64,000 nt of DNA from Acanthornis magna (GCA_036785705.1 JAWUZG010000056.1:18172501-18236500); one strand, 5' to 3'; positions 25,701-35,607 are shown, numbered from the stretch's first letter. Numbers and translations: made by a program. Notes: generated from the letters alone by a model not told the origin.

Positions 25701-28700
25701 TGCACAAGGGCTCTCCGAGGTCTGGTTTGGGGTCAGCAGCTGTCCAAAGCTTGGAAAAATAATACTTTAATCATAACAAAAGGTCTGTATTGCTGTTTAA
25801 AAATGGAAATGCAGGTGAGGGGTGTAGACAGCTGCTCTTCAGGTTAAAGCGTTGAGGTTTCAGTTAAGCTGTTCTTCCCTTGGTCCATCCATCAGGCTGG
25901 GGATTGTTACTTGAAGAGAAATTCTGTAAGTTGCAGGAGAGTTTTGGTGCCTCAACAAAACCAAACCACCTGAAAATCGCTTGCAATTAACTTTATCATA
26001 TAAAAAGGAAAAAATGTGTTGGTGAAAGTCAACCTACAGATAGATAAATAACGGGAAAAAAACTGCAGAAAGAATCCTTCTCAAAAAAAAAAAAAAAAAA
26101 AAAAGAAGAAGAAATATAACTCCAAGGCTTCACCTCTTGGTTGTGTTATCCATTCATCTTTGTTTTGTATCATCTTTTTGCTGTCTGGTCTATCATCAGA
26201 GGGATGGAATCATTAGTGTGCTAATCCAGGTAGCCAGAGTTCTGAGGCTGACCTAGGCTAATCTGCCTTTGCAATCTCAAGAACTATGTTTGACTCCTCT
26301 GAAAGTAACCTTAAATTGTAGTCTTGTAAGAATTCCAGAGCTGTATCCTTCACTCCTTCTCCTAATGAGGTTATGACCAAATGCTCATTATAATTGCTTT
26401 AGACTCCTTTTAATTTTCAAGCTTATTAATCATAAGAAGAGTTATTTAAAATTGCATAAATTAATCTTAGATTAAAAGCCCATCAAAGCCTCGAAACAAT
26501 TAAGAATAAGTAGGATTTCCCTGGGGCAGCAAGTTTTATTTTAATAGTGTAGTCAGGTGGATATCAGAACATTGAAGTATGGTAGTGATTAATGTATGCA
26601 AAATTTAAATGAGAGTTTTTAAATGGCAAACCTAAATCACATATTGACCTAACTGTAGGCTTTAACTGCATTGTCTGTCATATATTTAAACTGTTTGGTA
26701 ATCAACATTTTAATTACAGCGTATGTTAGGGAGGCCGCGCAACAAACAAAACTCGCCACGTGCCGACATTCCGCGTGGAGCTGCCGAGCAGGCTCTGCTC
26801 TCAGTGAGGAGGGAGCAGGAGCTTCCAGGAGGATGCTGAGACTGATTCTCCAGGTGTTCTTGTTCCCGTGCTGTCTCCACCCAGAAAACACCTCCAGTCT
26901 GTGCTGGGAGCGGTCAGGGCTGGGCAGGGCTTGGAGCAGCCTGGGATGGTGGGAGGTTGTTGGGGAAGATGAAATAGGAAAGTCTTATAAATATGATTAC
27001 CTGGCAAAAGATGCTGAGAATATAGAAACTATAAGAGAGATTGAAATGAAGACAAGCTTTGAGATACCAAACCCCAGTTACTAATTAACAGGAAAACAAT
27101 GGTATGGCCACTGAAGGTAATCCACTCCTTGATTAGACAATGCTCTCTGCTTACTCCAGGTCCAAGGGTCAGAGCAGACCCTACCAACTCAAGCAGAGAG
27201 TACAAAAAGCAGTTTTAAGGGTTTAAAATGTAACATCGTATGGTAATACAAGGATGCTCATAGACTGTATGTAAATGCTATAGAATTTGTATCTTGTCCT
27301 AGATCAGTAAGTGAAAATTAGAATATTCAGCACAGAATGTGATTTATTGTATTGTTAGCAGCAACCACGGGACCCTTACACCCTTACCCTTACCCTTACC
27401 CTTCTGTATTCTGTATTCCGCTTCCCCGATTCCTGTACCTCTCTCTCTCTCACCTCCCTTACCTGCCTGGGGCTGCGTCTTGCAACTCCTGGCAGGCTCT
27501 TACCTCCACGCTTTTTATCACAATAAACCTCATGCTCTACCGACTGAGCCATCCAACAGAGGCCCACGTCAGGAGCCAGATTTCTACAGGAGGTGTCCCT
27601 GCCCAGGGTGGGCTCTAAGGTGCCTGCAGCCCAGGCATTCTGTGATGCTGTGGTTCCATGGTTTCAGCCCTGCCGTGGGGCCGTGCTGCAGCCCCAGCTG
27701 AGCTCAGGGGATGCTGGAAGCTCTCCCGGCACAGCGGCGCAGTCCTTGCCCTCAATAGTCGCAGTTCTGAGGACAGGAGCTGGAGAGAGAGAACTGGGCC
27801 AGGGAACGCTCGCTCCCAGATCAGCACAGCCGTGCAGGTTCCGAGGAGGAGCTGGGGTTTCAGGGTTAAATGATCTGTGTTCTGCCATCCCATCGCTGCA
27901 GGTGCCTGTGGAACAGAGCAGGAGGCTGCACTGACCTGCTCAGCTTTGGGGCGTTGGGGACTCTCTCTGCAGACAGCCACGCTGGGCCCCCAGTCCCTGC
28001 TGCTCTGAGCACTTCTGGTGCTCACACCTTCCTTGAAAGGGTAGAAAAATCCCAAAATTTGAAAAGGAAAACGAGCTGGAGCAGCTGGATCCCACTTCAA
28101 TAGTGTCTTGCAGGGTCCTTTGAGCCGTGGGCGCGTTCTGTGTCTCTGTGGATCCACGTGTGTTCAGCCTTGGAAGCGGCGTGGAGCATCCCCTGAGGAT
28201 GCCCTGCCACCTTCTGTGCCTGTGAATTAGCCATGTTTGGGGAGTCAGCAGTGAGAGTATTGGCCTGAGGATTCCTCGCTGCTATTCCTGGCTGTGGGAG
28301 CCGCAGTTGGATACTGTGGATAGCTGGCACAGATAATTAGAACAGCATTTAGTGTGGCTTGTCCTTGGAGGCAGCAGCTCGAGATGGAAAATCCTCCAGC
28401 ACTGGAGGCAGGGGTGGAGTGCTGAAATCCTAACATGTGCTGGGGTCAGCTCAGGGTGCTTTGAGTTACTCAGCACTTGGAGCTTCCAGGAATCCTGGGA
28501 AGCTGGTGCAGCTCCAGAGCTGAGGTCTGTGTTTGTCCTGGCGGAGGTGTGACTTGTCTCCCATTAAACACCAGAATGGGCAAGCATTCCCCCAGGAGTC
28601 TGTGCCCTCAGGAATTACCAGAGCTGTAAACAGCACAGACACCTCAGTAGCAGTGGGAGAACCAACTGCGATGTGCTGTTGGACAGCCAAGCTGGAATTT

Positions 28701-31700
28701 TCTGCAATTGTAGGAATGAGCCAGTCAGGCTTTCCTGATCTCACATTGGAATTGTGGCTTTCCTTTGCACGGAGCCACCTGGAGTGGGGAAGGTGTGGAG
28801 CCTCCCACCTGCTCCAGGGGCATCGGGAATTTGGTGGTTTGCTCATGTTTCACATGGAGTTGGTGCTGGCAGGGCTGGAATTCTGCTCAGGGGCTGGGAT
28901 TCTGTTCAGGCTGGGATTCTGTTCGGGCTGGAATTCTGCTCAGGGGCTGGGATTCTGTTCGGGCTGGAATTCTGCTGAGGGCTAGGATTCTGCTGGGGGG
29001 CTGGAATTCTGTTTGGGCTGGAATTCTGCTGAGGAACTGGAATTCTGCTCAGGTGGAATGGGTGCAGAGGCAAACACACCCCAGGTGTCCAGCAGGCCCG
29101 TGCAGGGCTGGGGCAGAGGATGCTCTTCCCATTCCCAGCTCCTGCTGCCAGGGAAGCCTCTCGAGTATCAGCAGGAATTAGGGAACAGCAGGGAAGGGGA
29201 GCAGGCCTCCAGTTCCCACCTTATCCCTGCCAGGGGCCGTGTTTAGTGCAGGAAAAGCTCAGAGTTGCTCTGTTCGACGCGTGCCCACATCCCCTCCCAA
29301 ATTGTGTTGTCCTCCTCTCTCTCCCCCTTTGAAAACCACGGTTCGGCAGCGAGCGAGCTCCCCTCAAGCAGCCTGTAGCCAGCAGTGATATTTATTTTCT
29401 CTGTTTGTTTTAAGCCTGTGAAGACTGTGCTTTCCTGCACACTGTCCTGATGGAGCCCTGACCAGCGAGCGTGCAATGCCCCCAGCCCTAATGTGCCATT
29501 AATGATAGGTTAATGTACAGTATAATGTTTTTTGGACTATGGGTTCATTACACTTCTGAGTGCAAGGTCCTTCTGCAGAGCGCCCAAGGTCCCATTGCAT
29601 TATATCATGCAATAAAAGTACCCTTTTCATATCACACACTAATAAACTGTATTTGAAATGCTGTCTGAGGGCACTGCCATTGTCTTGATAGGCTGTGGCT
29701 GCAACAGTTGGGATCTTTTTATGGAGGTTTTTGTTATGCTGAGTTCAAAATTTTTAGATGAAAGGCATAATTTGTCTGTGCCGCTTGGCAATAAATGGAG
29801 CAGAGGCCTTCAGCTGCACGGGCTGGGAGGGTTCCTGTAAAAATCAATGTTAAAAGGGTGGCACCATTGCAACCAGTGTAATGCCCCTCGTTTGCCAACC
29901 TTCCTCGCATGAGCAGGAGGAGTTTTCTTGTCATTCTTAATTTGCTGTCAACCTCTCTCTGTCCCAGGGATAAAAACATGAGGAGATGATGTTGTGGGTT
30001 GGATCTGGTGCACTCTGGCAGTGTCCCTGGGCACCATTTGGGGTTCAGGCAGCCCAGGTTTGGGGCTGTGGGTGGTGATGTGGTGTCCCAGGGGGAATTC
30101 CATCTCCTGGAGCAGAGCTGCACGTGGGCACCTGGAGCTGGAAAAGGGCCCAGGATCTGCAGCCCTGCCCAGGATGCCAGGCAGAGTCTGTGGCAATAAG
30201 CTCTGGGGGTGTTATCATCAGAAACAAAGACTTTTTAGGCCAGAGGAGAAGGCCGTGGAAGCAAATTGCTGAATTTTAGGGGTGGGTAAAATTATGGAAC
30301 TTTTACCCTTGAATAATGGCAATTTAATTGACTGGGCTAAGTGATTGATGGCTGGTGAGCACCGAGTTGGAATGAGCAGGGCTGTGTGTGCAGGGGGGCA
30401 CTGCCCTTTTAATTTCCTGTCAGATATTTAAATCGCTCCCATCCCCCTGTGCGAGGAGCTCCCCTTGGAAAGAGTTAACCTGTCTGGTGGGACACTGCAA
30501 CTCGAGCAGTGTACCCTTTATCAAGAGAACCAGATGAGACAAGTTCATTTAAAAAGCCTGGTTTGTCATTGTTTATCTAATTTTCGGGGTTGACACACAA
30601 AATTAGGCTGCCTGACACTCACTTGGGGCTGTCCCTGGCCCTGTCCTGCCTGACCTTTCCAACTGCAAGCTCTGTGTGCTCCAGCAGCAGCTCCCACTGC
30701 CTGCAGGAATCCCAGTGCCACACCAGTATCAGCCCAGTAAGGAAAACCAGTCTGGTGCTGGATTTTCAACCTGTTTCCTGCTGGCTGTGCTGATTGCCAG
30801 GTGTTTTTAAGGCTGAATGTTTAAAAATTGGGAAGGAGGTGGTTATGGCTTTGTTGTGAACGTGTGTAGGAGTCTGAGGAAATATGAAGTCCACAGGGAT
30901 GGGATCGTGGGTCCCAAAATAAAGCTGTGCATGGCACACCAGGCCGGGGAGGAACTGCTTCCTGCGACAGAAAATGCATTTCCAGCTTCCACACATTCAG
31001 CTTTCTCAGGCTTCCCTCGCAGGAAATCCCTGCAGGAATACTGAAGTCCGGCAGGTTGCTGGGTTTGGGTGAGGACAGATTGCTCACGGTGGCAGTCAGG
31101 GCTGGGAGCTGTGTTTGTGGCAGGGGCAGCCCCAGGATTTATGGACATCGTCCACACTGTGGGGAATTCTGTGGCTTTCCCTCTGAGAGGACAACTCCCA
31201 GCCCCGTCCTGGAGCTGCAGGGGGGCAGCTGTGTTTCTCCTTGAGTGGTCTGGAGTTTTATTTGGGTTTTTCCTTGTTTTTCCAGAGTCCCTTCCGAAGG
31301 TGTCTCCCGTTGGAGGCACAGCTTCCTGGGGTGTGCAGGCTCCGATGCCTGGGCAGGGGGAATGTGGCACTAGGGGCTGGATAATGACAAAATGTGCACA
31401 GCAGGGATGAGTCTGTGGAGAGGTTTCTAAGACAGGAGAAACAGTTCTTTATTAATGATTAATGGGGTTTTTTTAAATGTTCGTTTACCCAAACACCGTT
31501 CAGCTACTGCACAGCCTGGAAAGGCTGTCCTGGAAAGGGTCTGGGTCAAAACACAACGGGAAAATGAGAAAATAATCAGCATTTCCAAGGAGTGCTGGGC
31601 CAAGGCCTCCATGAGGAGTCCAGGCTCCCTCGCTGCTCCTCCCAACAGGTCCCATGGATCATGCGGATCCAGGAGGAAATTCCCTGCTTGGAATTGCATG

Positions 31701-31888
31701 TTCACGGCTGTAGCCACAGGATGCTCTGAGGTGTTTTTCCCAGGAGGGCTGTGTTTCTGCTGGCTAACGCTGCCTGTCCCCTGCAGGGCCACCCCTTCAT
31801 CGTGCAGTACAACGACGGCAACGCCGAGGTGGTGTCCATGTGGGTGTGCAGGATGCTGGAGGAGCGGCGGTCCCAGGGAGCGCAGTGA
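12164..31888 (+). CDS. MAP2K5: MAP2K5 (MEK5), last three coding exons, spliced
   Basis: Dual-specificity MAP kinase kinase 5, which phosphorylates and activates ERK5 (MAPK7) downstream of MEKK2/3. The exons at 12164-12225, 14445-14490 and 31787-31888 join in phase (62 + 46 + 99 nt + stop) to encode the last 69 residues. These begin ESPVLPAGEFSEPFVHF, pass through KKQPKERPAPEDLM and GHPFIVQYNDGNAEVVSMW, and end LEERRSQGAQ. This is the end of the kinase domain (subdomain XI with the conserved Arg of KERPAPE) and the short C-terminal tail. A Cys codon is split TG|C between the first two exons. All introns are GT-AG. Residues match my recollection of the human protein closely, with a tail ending AQ rather than QGPP. 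The 5' part of the gene lies upstream of the window. SKOR1 follows 9 kb downstream on the same strand. Confidence 0.93.
12226..14444 (+). other. MAP2K5: MAP2K5 intron (2.2 kb) with A44 tract
   Basis: GT-AG intron between the two small exons. It contains an uninterrupted run of 44 A at 13661-13704, preceded by a shorter A-rich stretch. I recognise no LINE or SINE body in front of it. Nothing else is identifiable. Confidence 0.8.
13661..13704. repeat. Poly(A) tract, 44 bases
   Basis: Forty-four consecutive A residues, directly preceded by AAAAAAAAACCAAATT. Length here is unreliable in any assembly. Confidence 0.95.
14445..14490 (+). CDS. MAP2K5: MAP2K5 penultimate coding exon, 46 nt
   Basis: Micro-sized exon. 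One base completes the Cys codon, then 15 codons read MKKQPKERPAPEDLM. The acceptor is TTTTATGCCACAG|C and the donor ATG|GTAAGT, a near-perfect U1 site. It encodes the subdomain XI Arg of the kinase. Confidence 0.93.
16180..16491. repeat. 104-bp tandem triplication, AT-rich
   Basis: TTTTATTTATAAAATTAATA starts at 16180, 16284 and 16388, an exact 104-base period, and each copy ends near GTGTATATAAATTAATAT. The copies differ at only a few positions (such as AGATACG, AGATATG, AGATGCG), so the expansion is recent. Confidence 0.95.
16527..16650 (-). mobile_element. CR1 LINE 3' end fragment, reverse
   Basis: Reads as the complement of a CR1 tail: CCCAGGATCATTGGGGTTGG, AAAAGCCCTCCAGAGCCATC, GAGTCCAGACTTTGATCCCC. 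It lies 35 bp after the 104-bp array. Confidence 0.75.
17349..17386. repeat. (TTTA)n low-complexity tract
   Basis: Alternating TTTATTTTATTATTTA words of about 38 bases. Simple sequence only. Confidence 0.75.
17818..18285. repeat. Minisatellite with 60-bp dimeric unit
   Basis: Two related monomers alternate: a ~31-base form containing GGAAGGAAGGTTCAGCCTCT and a ~29-base form containing GGAAGGTTCAAACCCCTGCA, both starting GGTGCCCAGG. From 18061 to 18280 the dimer repeats every 60 bases exactly. Earlier units are irregular. Overlapping open frames (up to 212 codons) are repeat products. Confidence 0.93.
18330..18900. promoter_or_regulatory. Candidate conserved non-coding region
   Basis: Repeat-free segment with motif-like words such as ATGCATAG, GATCAATCG, TTTATCTAGG and ATTTACTAATAG, flanked by the minisatellite. 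A 20-base T tract lies at about 18816. A 64-codon minus-strand frame (18696-18890) is lysine- and glutamine-rich but matches nothing I know. The regulatory call is inference from composition. Confidence 0.35.
20195..20242 (-). mobile_element. CR1 LINE 3' end fragment, reverse
   Basis: The text TAGAATTGTTCCGGTTGGAA followed by AAGGTTTTTTAACC and CCAGTTCAACC resembles the complement of a CR1 terminus. Short and degraded. Confidence 0.55.
21290..22480. promoter_or_regulatory. Candidate conserved non-coding region, 1.2 kb
   Basis: AT-rich unique DNA with many homeobox- and SOX-like words (TAATTGCC, CAATTAAT, ACAACGG, TTGTTTAC, AATCGATT), broken only by an A/T homopolymer stretch near 21.6-21.8 kb. 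Nothing coding is seen. Its look is typical of vertebrate developmental enhancers, but this cannot be confirmed without alignment. Confidence 0.35.
23397..23500. repeat. 36-bp tandem repeat, three copies
   Basis: CATTTAGTCCTCATTTGAAG units start at 23397, 23433 and 23469, an exact 36-base period. They lie about 110 bp before the large 111-bp array. Confidence 0.9.
23608..25056. repeat. 111-bp minisatellite, 13 copies
   Basis: Anchor TATGCCTTTCTG recurs at 23719, 23830, 23941 and 24052, an exact 111-base period, and about 13 units fit between 23608 and 25056. One unit has a 3-base insertion (CCAGAAGATGTGCC) and another has lost 4 bases near 24870. Since 111 is divisible by three and the unit has few stops, long frames exist on both strands (585 and 457 codons minus, 361 plus). 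The 585-codon frame changes unit phase at the 4-base deletion and stays open, so openness is a property of base composition and not of one protected frame. Confidence 0.95.
26083..26104. repeat. Poly(A) tract, 22 bases
   Basis: Twenty-two consecutive A residues followed by GAAGAAGAAA. No recognisable retroelement body precedes it. Confidence 0.9.
26912..26957 (+). mobile_element. CR1 fragment, left part split by LTR
   Basis: CAGGGCTTGGAGCAGCCTGG and GATGGTGGGAGGT match the CR1 3' region just before its GTCCCTGCCC block. The element resumes at 27589 beyond the LTR, so the LTR inserted into a pre-existing CR1. Confidence 0.8.
26958..27588 (+). mobile_element. Solo LTR of an avian endogenous retrovirus, 631 bp
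   Basis: The element begins TGTTGGGG and ends TTTCTACA (TG...CA ends; TGT/ACA inverted). It is flanked by a perfect 6-bp duplication GGAGGT at 26952-26957 and 27589-27594. Removing it restores a continuous CR1 3' end. A polyadenylation signal AATAAA lies at 27522-27527 on the + strand. Immediately downstream, 27528-27550 is complementary to the D-arm region of tRNA-Lys(CUU). A (CCCTTA)n tract lies near 27370-27403. No gag, pol or env remains, consistent with LTR-LTR recombination. The 6-bp duplication favours a class II (ERVK/alpharetrovirus-like) element. Confidence 0.85.
27589..27660 (+). mobile_element. CR1 fragment, right part split by LTR
   Basis: Starts with the second copy of GGAGGT followed by GTCCCTGCCCAGGGTGGG and ends CATTCTGTGATGCTGTGG, the CR1 terminal octamer region. 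It continues the fragment ending at 26957. Confidence 0.8.
28866..29055. repeat. 17-20-bp minisatellite, about ten copies
   Basis: Units of the form GGCTGGAATTCTGCTCAGG and GGCTGGGATTCTGTTC alternate irregularly; many carry an EcoRI GAATTC. Confidence 0.88.
29470..29660. promoter_or_regulatory. Candidate conserved non-coding segment
   Basis: Short AT-rich unique block with GCCATTAATGATAGG, CCCATTGCATTATATC and CACTAATAAACTG, quite unlike the GC-richer flanks. No repeat family or coding frame is recognised. The call is compositional. Confidence 0.25.
31787..31888 (+). CDS. MAP2K5: MAP2K5 last coding exon with stop
   Basis: Acceptor TGTCCCCTGCAG|GGC. Thirty-three codons starting GHPFIVQYNDGNAEVVSMW and ending LEERRSQGAQ, then TGA at 31886-31888. 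The conserved HPF motif closes the kinase domain. Confidence 0.95.
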   Translation, partial: GHPFIVQYNDGNAEVVSMWVCRMLEERRSQGAQ

Positions 31889-32479
31889 GCTCCGGAGCAT
31901 CCCACCAGCTCTCCTGGAGCAGCTCTGGACTCGCAGTTTATCCACGTCGTATTTTACTCCGAATATTTCCTAGAAGCATCAACAAAATCAGGATATTTGT
32001 TGGCTGCTTTTTCCTCACCGCCACATTAAGGAATTTCCTTCCCACGTTTCTTTTGTTGCTGAGCAATTTACAGATTCTCTTCAGTTATACTGTACACAGC
32101 CTTAAAGCAAGTATTTTATATCTCTATTTTTGGGTCATGGACTGTCGGATTTCCTGACTCCAGAGTATTTTTTAACTGTTGCTCCTGCACAGGTGACATT
32201 CCGAGTGTCCGGAGGATTTCCTGAGGAGCTGATGGCTGTCCCTGAGCGCAGGCAGCCACAAAGTACTGTGTTTAAATGTAACACAAAAGCAAACAGGCAA
32301 AAAAAAAGAGAAATATCTGGGCTTGCCCATGCTGTGAGGAGGTGTCAGGTGGGTCAGCATCGCGCCAGGAGGTGACTGGGAGTGCTTCACTCTGCTCCCA
32401 GTGCTGGGGATTGGGATTGCTGGGAGAGCCAAACGGGAGACAGCACAAAAATGAGGAGATCCCTAAATCAGAAAGGTTT

Positions 32480-32830
32480 TGCTGAGATGGAAAAGGTGAG
32501 GGGAAAGAGGACAGTGCTCCTCTGGAGCCAGGCTGGGAGAGCTGGGAATGTTCCCCTGGAGAAGGGAAAGCTCCAGGGAGAGCTCAGAGCCTCTGGCAGG
32601 GCCTGAAGGGCTCCAGGAGAGCTGCAGAGGGACTGGGGACAAGGGATGGAGTAGGAATGGCTTCCCAGTGCCAGAGGGCAGGGACAGATGGGATCTTGGG
32701 AAGGAATTGTTCCCTGGCAGGGTGGGCAGGCCCTGGCACAGGTGCCCAGAAAAGCTGTGGCTGCCCCTGGATCCCTGGCAGTGTCCCAGGCCAGGCTGGA
32801 CAGTGGGGGGTGTCCCTGCCATGGGTGGGA
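32480..32830 (+). mobile_element. CR1 LINE 3' fragment
   Basis: Contains the ordered CR1 blocks: GGCAGGGCCTGAAGGGCTCC, GGACTGGGGACAAGG, AGGCCCTGGCACAGGTGCCC, AAAGCTGTGGCTGCCCC and GGTGTCCCTGCC. It lies downstream of the MAP2K5 stop and probably forms part of its 3' UTR or the immediate flank. Overlapping frames of 95-140 codons are element-derived. Confidence 0.88.
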
Positions 32831-33160
32831 TTTAGGGAACCCTCCTGCCTTCCCCAGCTCCAGCCTGACCCCTGACTGTCATCCCTTGGGGTCACAGCCT
32901 GGTGGGTCAGGCACAGGCTCCAGGGCTGCTGCTCCAGGAAAAGGGAATGGCTGCAATGTCCCTGCTCGGTGTTTCTGGCTCCTGCAGCTTCTGGGGAGGT
33001 TTCCACAGCACACCGACACAGATTGAGTCTGTCTTTGTGGTAAAATGCTTATTAAAAGGAAAAAAAAAAAAAAATAAAACACAGATGTGAAAGGCAGGTT
33101 TGGGATGAGTGAGGTGGGTGGGAGGAGGTTGGGGATTTGTTTGCTTGTCTTTGCATTAGA

Positions 33161-33166
33161 AATAAA
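33161..33166 (+). terminator. MAP2K5: Candidate MAP2K5 polyadenylation signal
   Basis: AATAAA followed after 7 bases by an A-run, then GT-containing sequence. A second AATAAA lies at 33073. Which is used cannot be decided from sequence. Confidence 0.35.
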
Positions 33167-33289
33167 CTTTTGCTAAAAAAAAAGACTCAGGTAGTTTATT
33201 TTATACCAGCAGCTCAATCCCCCACACACAGACAATTCAGTGAAACATTCCTCCCGAAGCACTGCAAATCCTAAACGTTATTCTGGAAG

Positions 33290-33610
33290 CAGCCTGGAAA
33301 AGACTTCGTTTCCTTCCTTGGAGGGATCGTTTGTCTTCTTTTGAAGTGTAGAGGTTGCAGGCATGAACTTATAGACTAAAGTTTGTCTTAATTGCTCTGA
33401 TGTCACAACCTCGCTGGCAGATAACAGCGCAATGAATGAGCCAACAGCCCCCGTTCCTTCCTCCAGGTCCTTTCTCCAAAGTGAGACAAATTCCCTCCCT
33501 GTGAGCCAAGCACGGCCTCGGCGGCGCTGCCATTTATTTATCCCTAACAGTTTGCCTTCGCTCTCCCCGGATAAAAGGTCTCTCTCGGATTTGGTTTAAA
33601 ACTCAGCAGA
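33290..33610. promoter_or_regulatory. Candidate regulatory segment between MAP2K5 and SKOR1
   Basis: Unique segment with GGCAGATAACAGCGC, AATGAATGAG and CTGCCATTTATTTATCC words, free of recognised repeats, between CR1-derived UTR and GC-rich spacer. The call is weak and compositional. Confidence 0.25.
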
Positions 33611-35195
33611 CCCAGGGCTTTTCCTCTTGCTTTTCCTGGCAGGGAGGGCGGCAGGGGAGGGCTCACCCTGATCATCCATGGGGGATGCTGGGTGGTGGAA
33701 ATGGGAAAATCTCCTGGCTGAGGTGCTCACAGAGCTATAATTCACCTGTTGGCTCAGCAGGGAAGTTCGGGGCCTCCATCACCTTTCCCAAATCCTTGGA
33801 TTCGGTGCAGGAGGGAGGATGAGCAGCCGGGGCTCTGCCCCACTCCCAGCCCCACGTCCGGGGGGATTAGGGCTGGGTGAGAGGGCAGAGGAGGGAGGTT
33901 TGGCAATAAGCAGCTCCTCTGGCACTCCCAGAAGGTTGGACCTTCCCAAAGCACCCCTGCTGCTCGGAGCCGGTGTCCGGGGGTGCTGTGTCCCCAGGGA
34001 GGTGTGGACCCCAATTCCTGCAGGAACTCAGGGGAGGGCAAGGGGAATGCAGGAAATGGGGCCGGGATTGAGCTCCGCTGGGTGCCCCCACCGACAGCAG
34101 CCCAGCCCAGGCTGCTCTCCCTGCCCCACGAACATCCCAATCTGTCTGTGCCCTGTGGGATCCGGCTGAGCCCGGCAGGGGCACCTCAGGGCATTTTTGG
34201 GGTCTGGATCGGGAAATTTCTTGGCTGGAAAGGCTGCAGGAAATGCAGCAATATTCCACCCTACAGCCGGATCCTGCTCAGAAGATGGCATCGGGGGTGG
34301 AATGAGCACATTAATTCAGCTGGGGATCCTACAGATGCAGTGACCCCCCAATCCCACTCCTCATCCCAGCAGCAGATTTAGGGTGCCCCCAGCAGCCCCA
34401 CAGCAGTCTCACCTCTCTGTCTCCCTCCTATAACCTCAGTCATGGTGATGCCTATGGAAGTGTGGATGTGGGGACTCGCTGGGAAAAACTGTGTCCCCCC
34501 TGTGCCGGAACTCCCAATATTCTCCACATTTCCCTTTCCCTTTGCCAGGCAAAGCTCCTGTGAGAAGAGCTCGTGGAAGTTTTCCTTTAAACTCAGCACG
34601 GAATTAGAAAATATTCTGTTTCTGTATCCCGTGGCCAAGTCCATCCCGCTGTCAGCATTCCAAAGGCGAAGTGTCCGTCTCTGTTTTCCCGAGAACAGCC
34701 CGAAGAGCTGGAGGGAGGAGGGGCTGGAGGGGTCCTTTACCCGTGCCCGTCCCTCGGCCTAACGCGGCAATGTGATCGTGTTCATAACCGAGCCAGCACC
34801 AGAAACAGCTCCCGGGAGCTCCATTTGATCCCTCGGATACCCGAGAGGATGGAACCTGGGAGTGGCGTGTGTGTTTTGCTGCCTCCCGGAGCTGGGTGGC
34901 CCTGCAGGGAAAGTTCATCCATGGGAAAGGGAGGGCCCACGGCAGGTGGGGATGCGGGGAGAGTAAAACCTAGGAATTTGGGGCTTTGCTGGGGAAAAAA
35001 CAAATCCTGCAGGGAGCAAAATGCACTGGCGGAGAGCGAAGGCTCTGGGAGAGCTGGCAGAGAAGCTGCTCTGGTGGCAGAGGGGCTTTGGCTGGGGTGG
35101 GCAGGGGCGATGGCAGCGCAGTGGGCACGGCCTGGGCTCGGCCCTGCGCTCCCTGTGCCCAGCGCTGCCCGGCAGGGACAGTCCGGGAGCCGCCG
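33611..35195. other. MAP2K5-SKOR1 spacer, no gene seen
   Basis: GC-rich unique sequence with several 100-130-codon chance frames on both strands, none resembling a known protein. It grades into the minisatellites at 35.2 and 35.6 kb. Confidence 0.6.
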
Positions 35196-35330
35196 CATCC
35201 CCCGGGAGCTGCCCCGGGACCCCCGAGAGCTGCCCCGGGAGCTGCCCCGGGACCCCCGAGAGCTGCCCCGGGAGCTACCCCGGGACCCCCGAGAGCTGCC
35301 CCGGGACCTGCCCCGGGACCCCCGGGAGCT
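35196..35330. repeat. GC-rich 15/21-bp compound tandem repeat
   Basis: Repeating GGGAGCTGCCCCGGGACCCC and CGAGAGCTGCCCC units. Multiples of three keep several overlapping frames open (up to 387 codons on + and 253 on -). These frames are rejected as genes. Confidence 0.88.
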
Positions 35331-35607
35331 GCGGCCTCGGCCGGGGAGGGAGAGGGGCGAGGGCGCAGAGCAGGGGCTGTCCCGAGCCGTGGTTCTGCTC
35401 CGGGCAGCTGTCGGTGGCTGCTCCCGGGGCTCTCGGGCACACACACGGAACCCCTCGGCCTCTCCGGGCACTGAACAGGAGCAGCAAATCTCATTCCCAG
35501 GCTGCTCCGGCGGCTCCCAGGCTGCTCAGCTGCTCGGACACATCTCCGAGCAGGGCTCTGCCTCTGCTCCCGCTGGGATGTGCCACCAGCAGAGGAAGGG
35601 ACTCGGA

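Larger units (their letters stand above)
14491..31786 (+). other. MAP2K5: Last MAP2K5 intron, 17.3 kb
   Basis: GT-AG intron holding a 104-bp triplication, three minisatellites (17.8, 23.6 and 28.9 kb), CR1 fragments, a solo LTR nested in CR1 (26.9-27.7 kb) and several low-repeat AT-rich stretches. Nothing looks like a host gene. Segments 14.5-16.1, 18.9-21.2, 25.1-26.9 and 29.7-31.7 kb show nothing beyond unique sequence and short fragments. Confidence 0.85.
31889..33170 (+). other. MAP2K5: MAP2K5 3' UTR (extent uncertain)
   Basis: Sequence after the stop codon is AT-rich for about 400 bp, then contains a CR1 element (32480-32830) and a poly(A)-like stretch at 33059-33074. I saw no AATAAA before the CR1; the first lie at 33073-33078 and 33161-33166. 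A shorter transcript using a variant signal is possible. Confidence 0.5.

Noticed and set aside
27368..27404. Possible interstitial telomere repeat
   Set aside because: The hexamer is CCCTTA, not the vertebrate telomeric CCCTAA, and it lies inside the LTR.
27528..27550. A tRNA gene
   Set aside because: Only the D-arm segment matches tRNA-Lys; the acceptor, anticodon and T-arms do not follow in order, and the match is inside the LTR.
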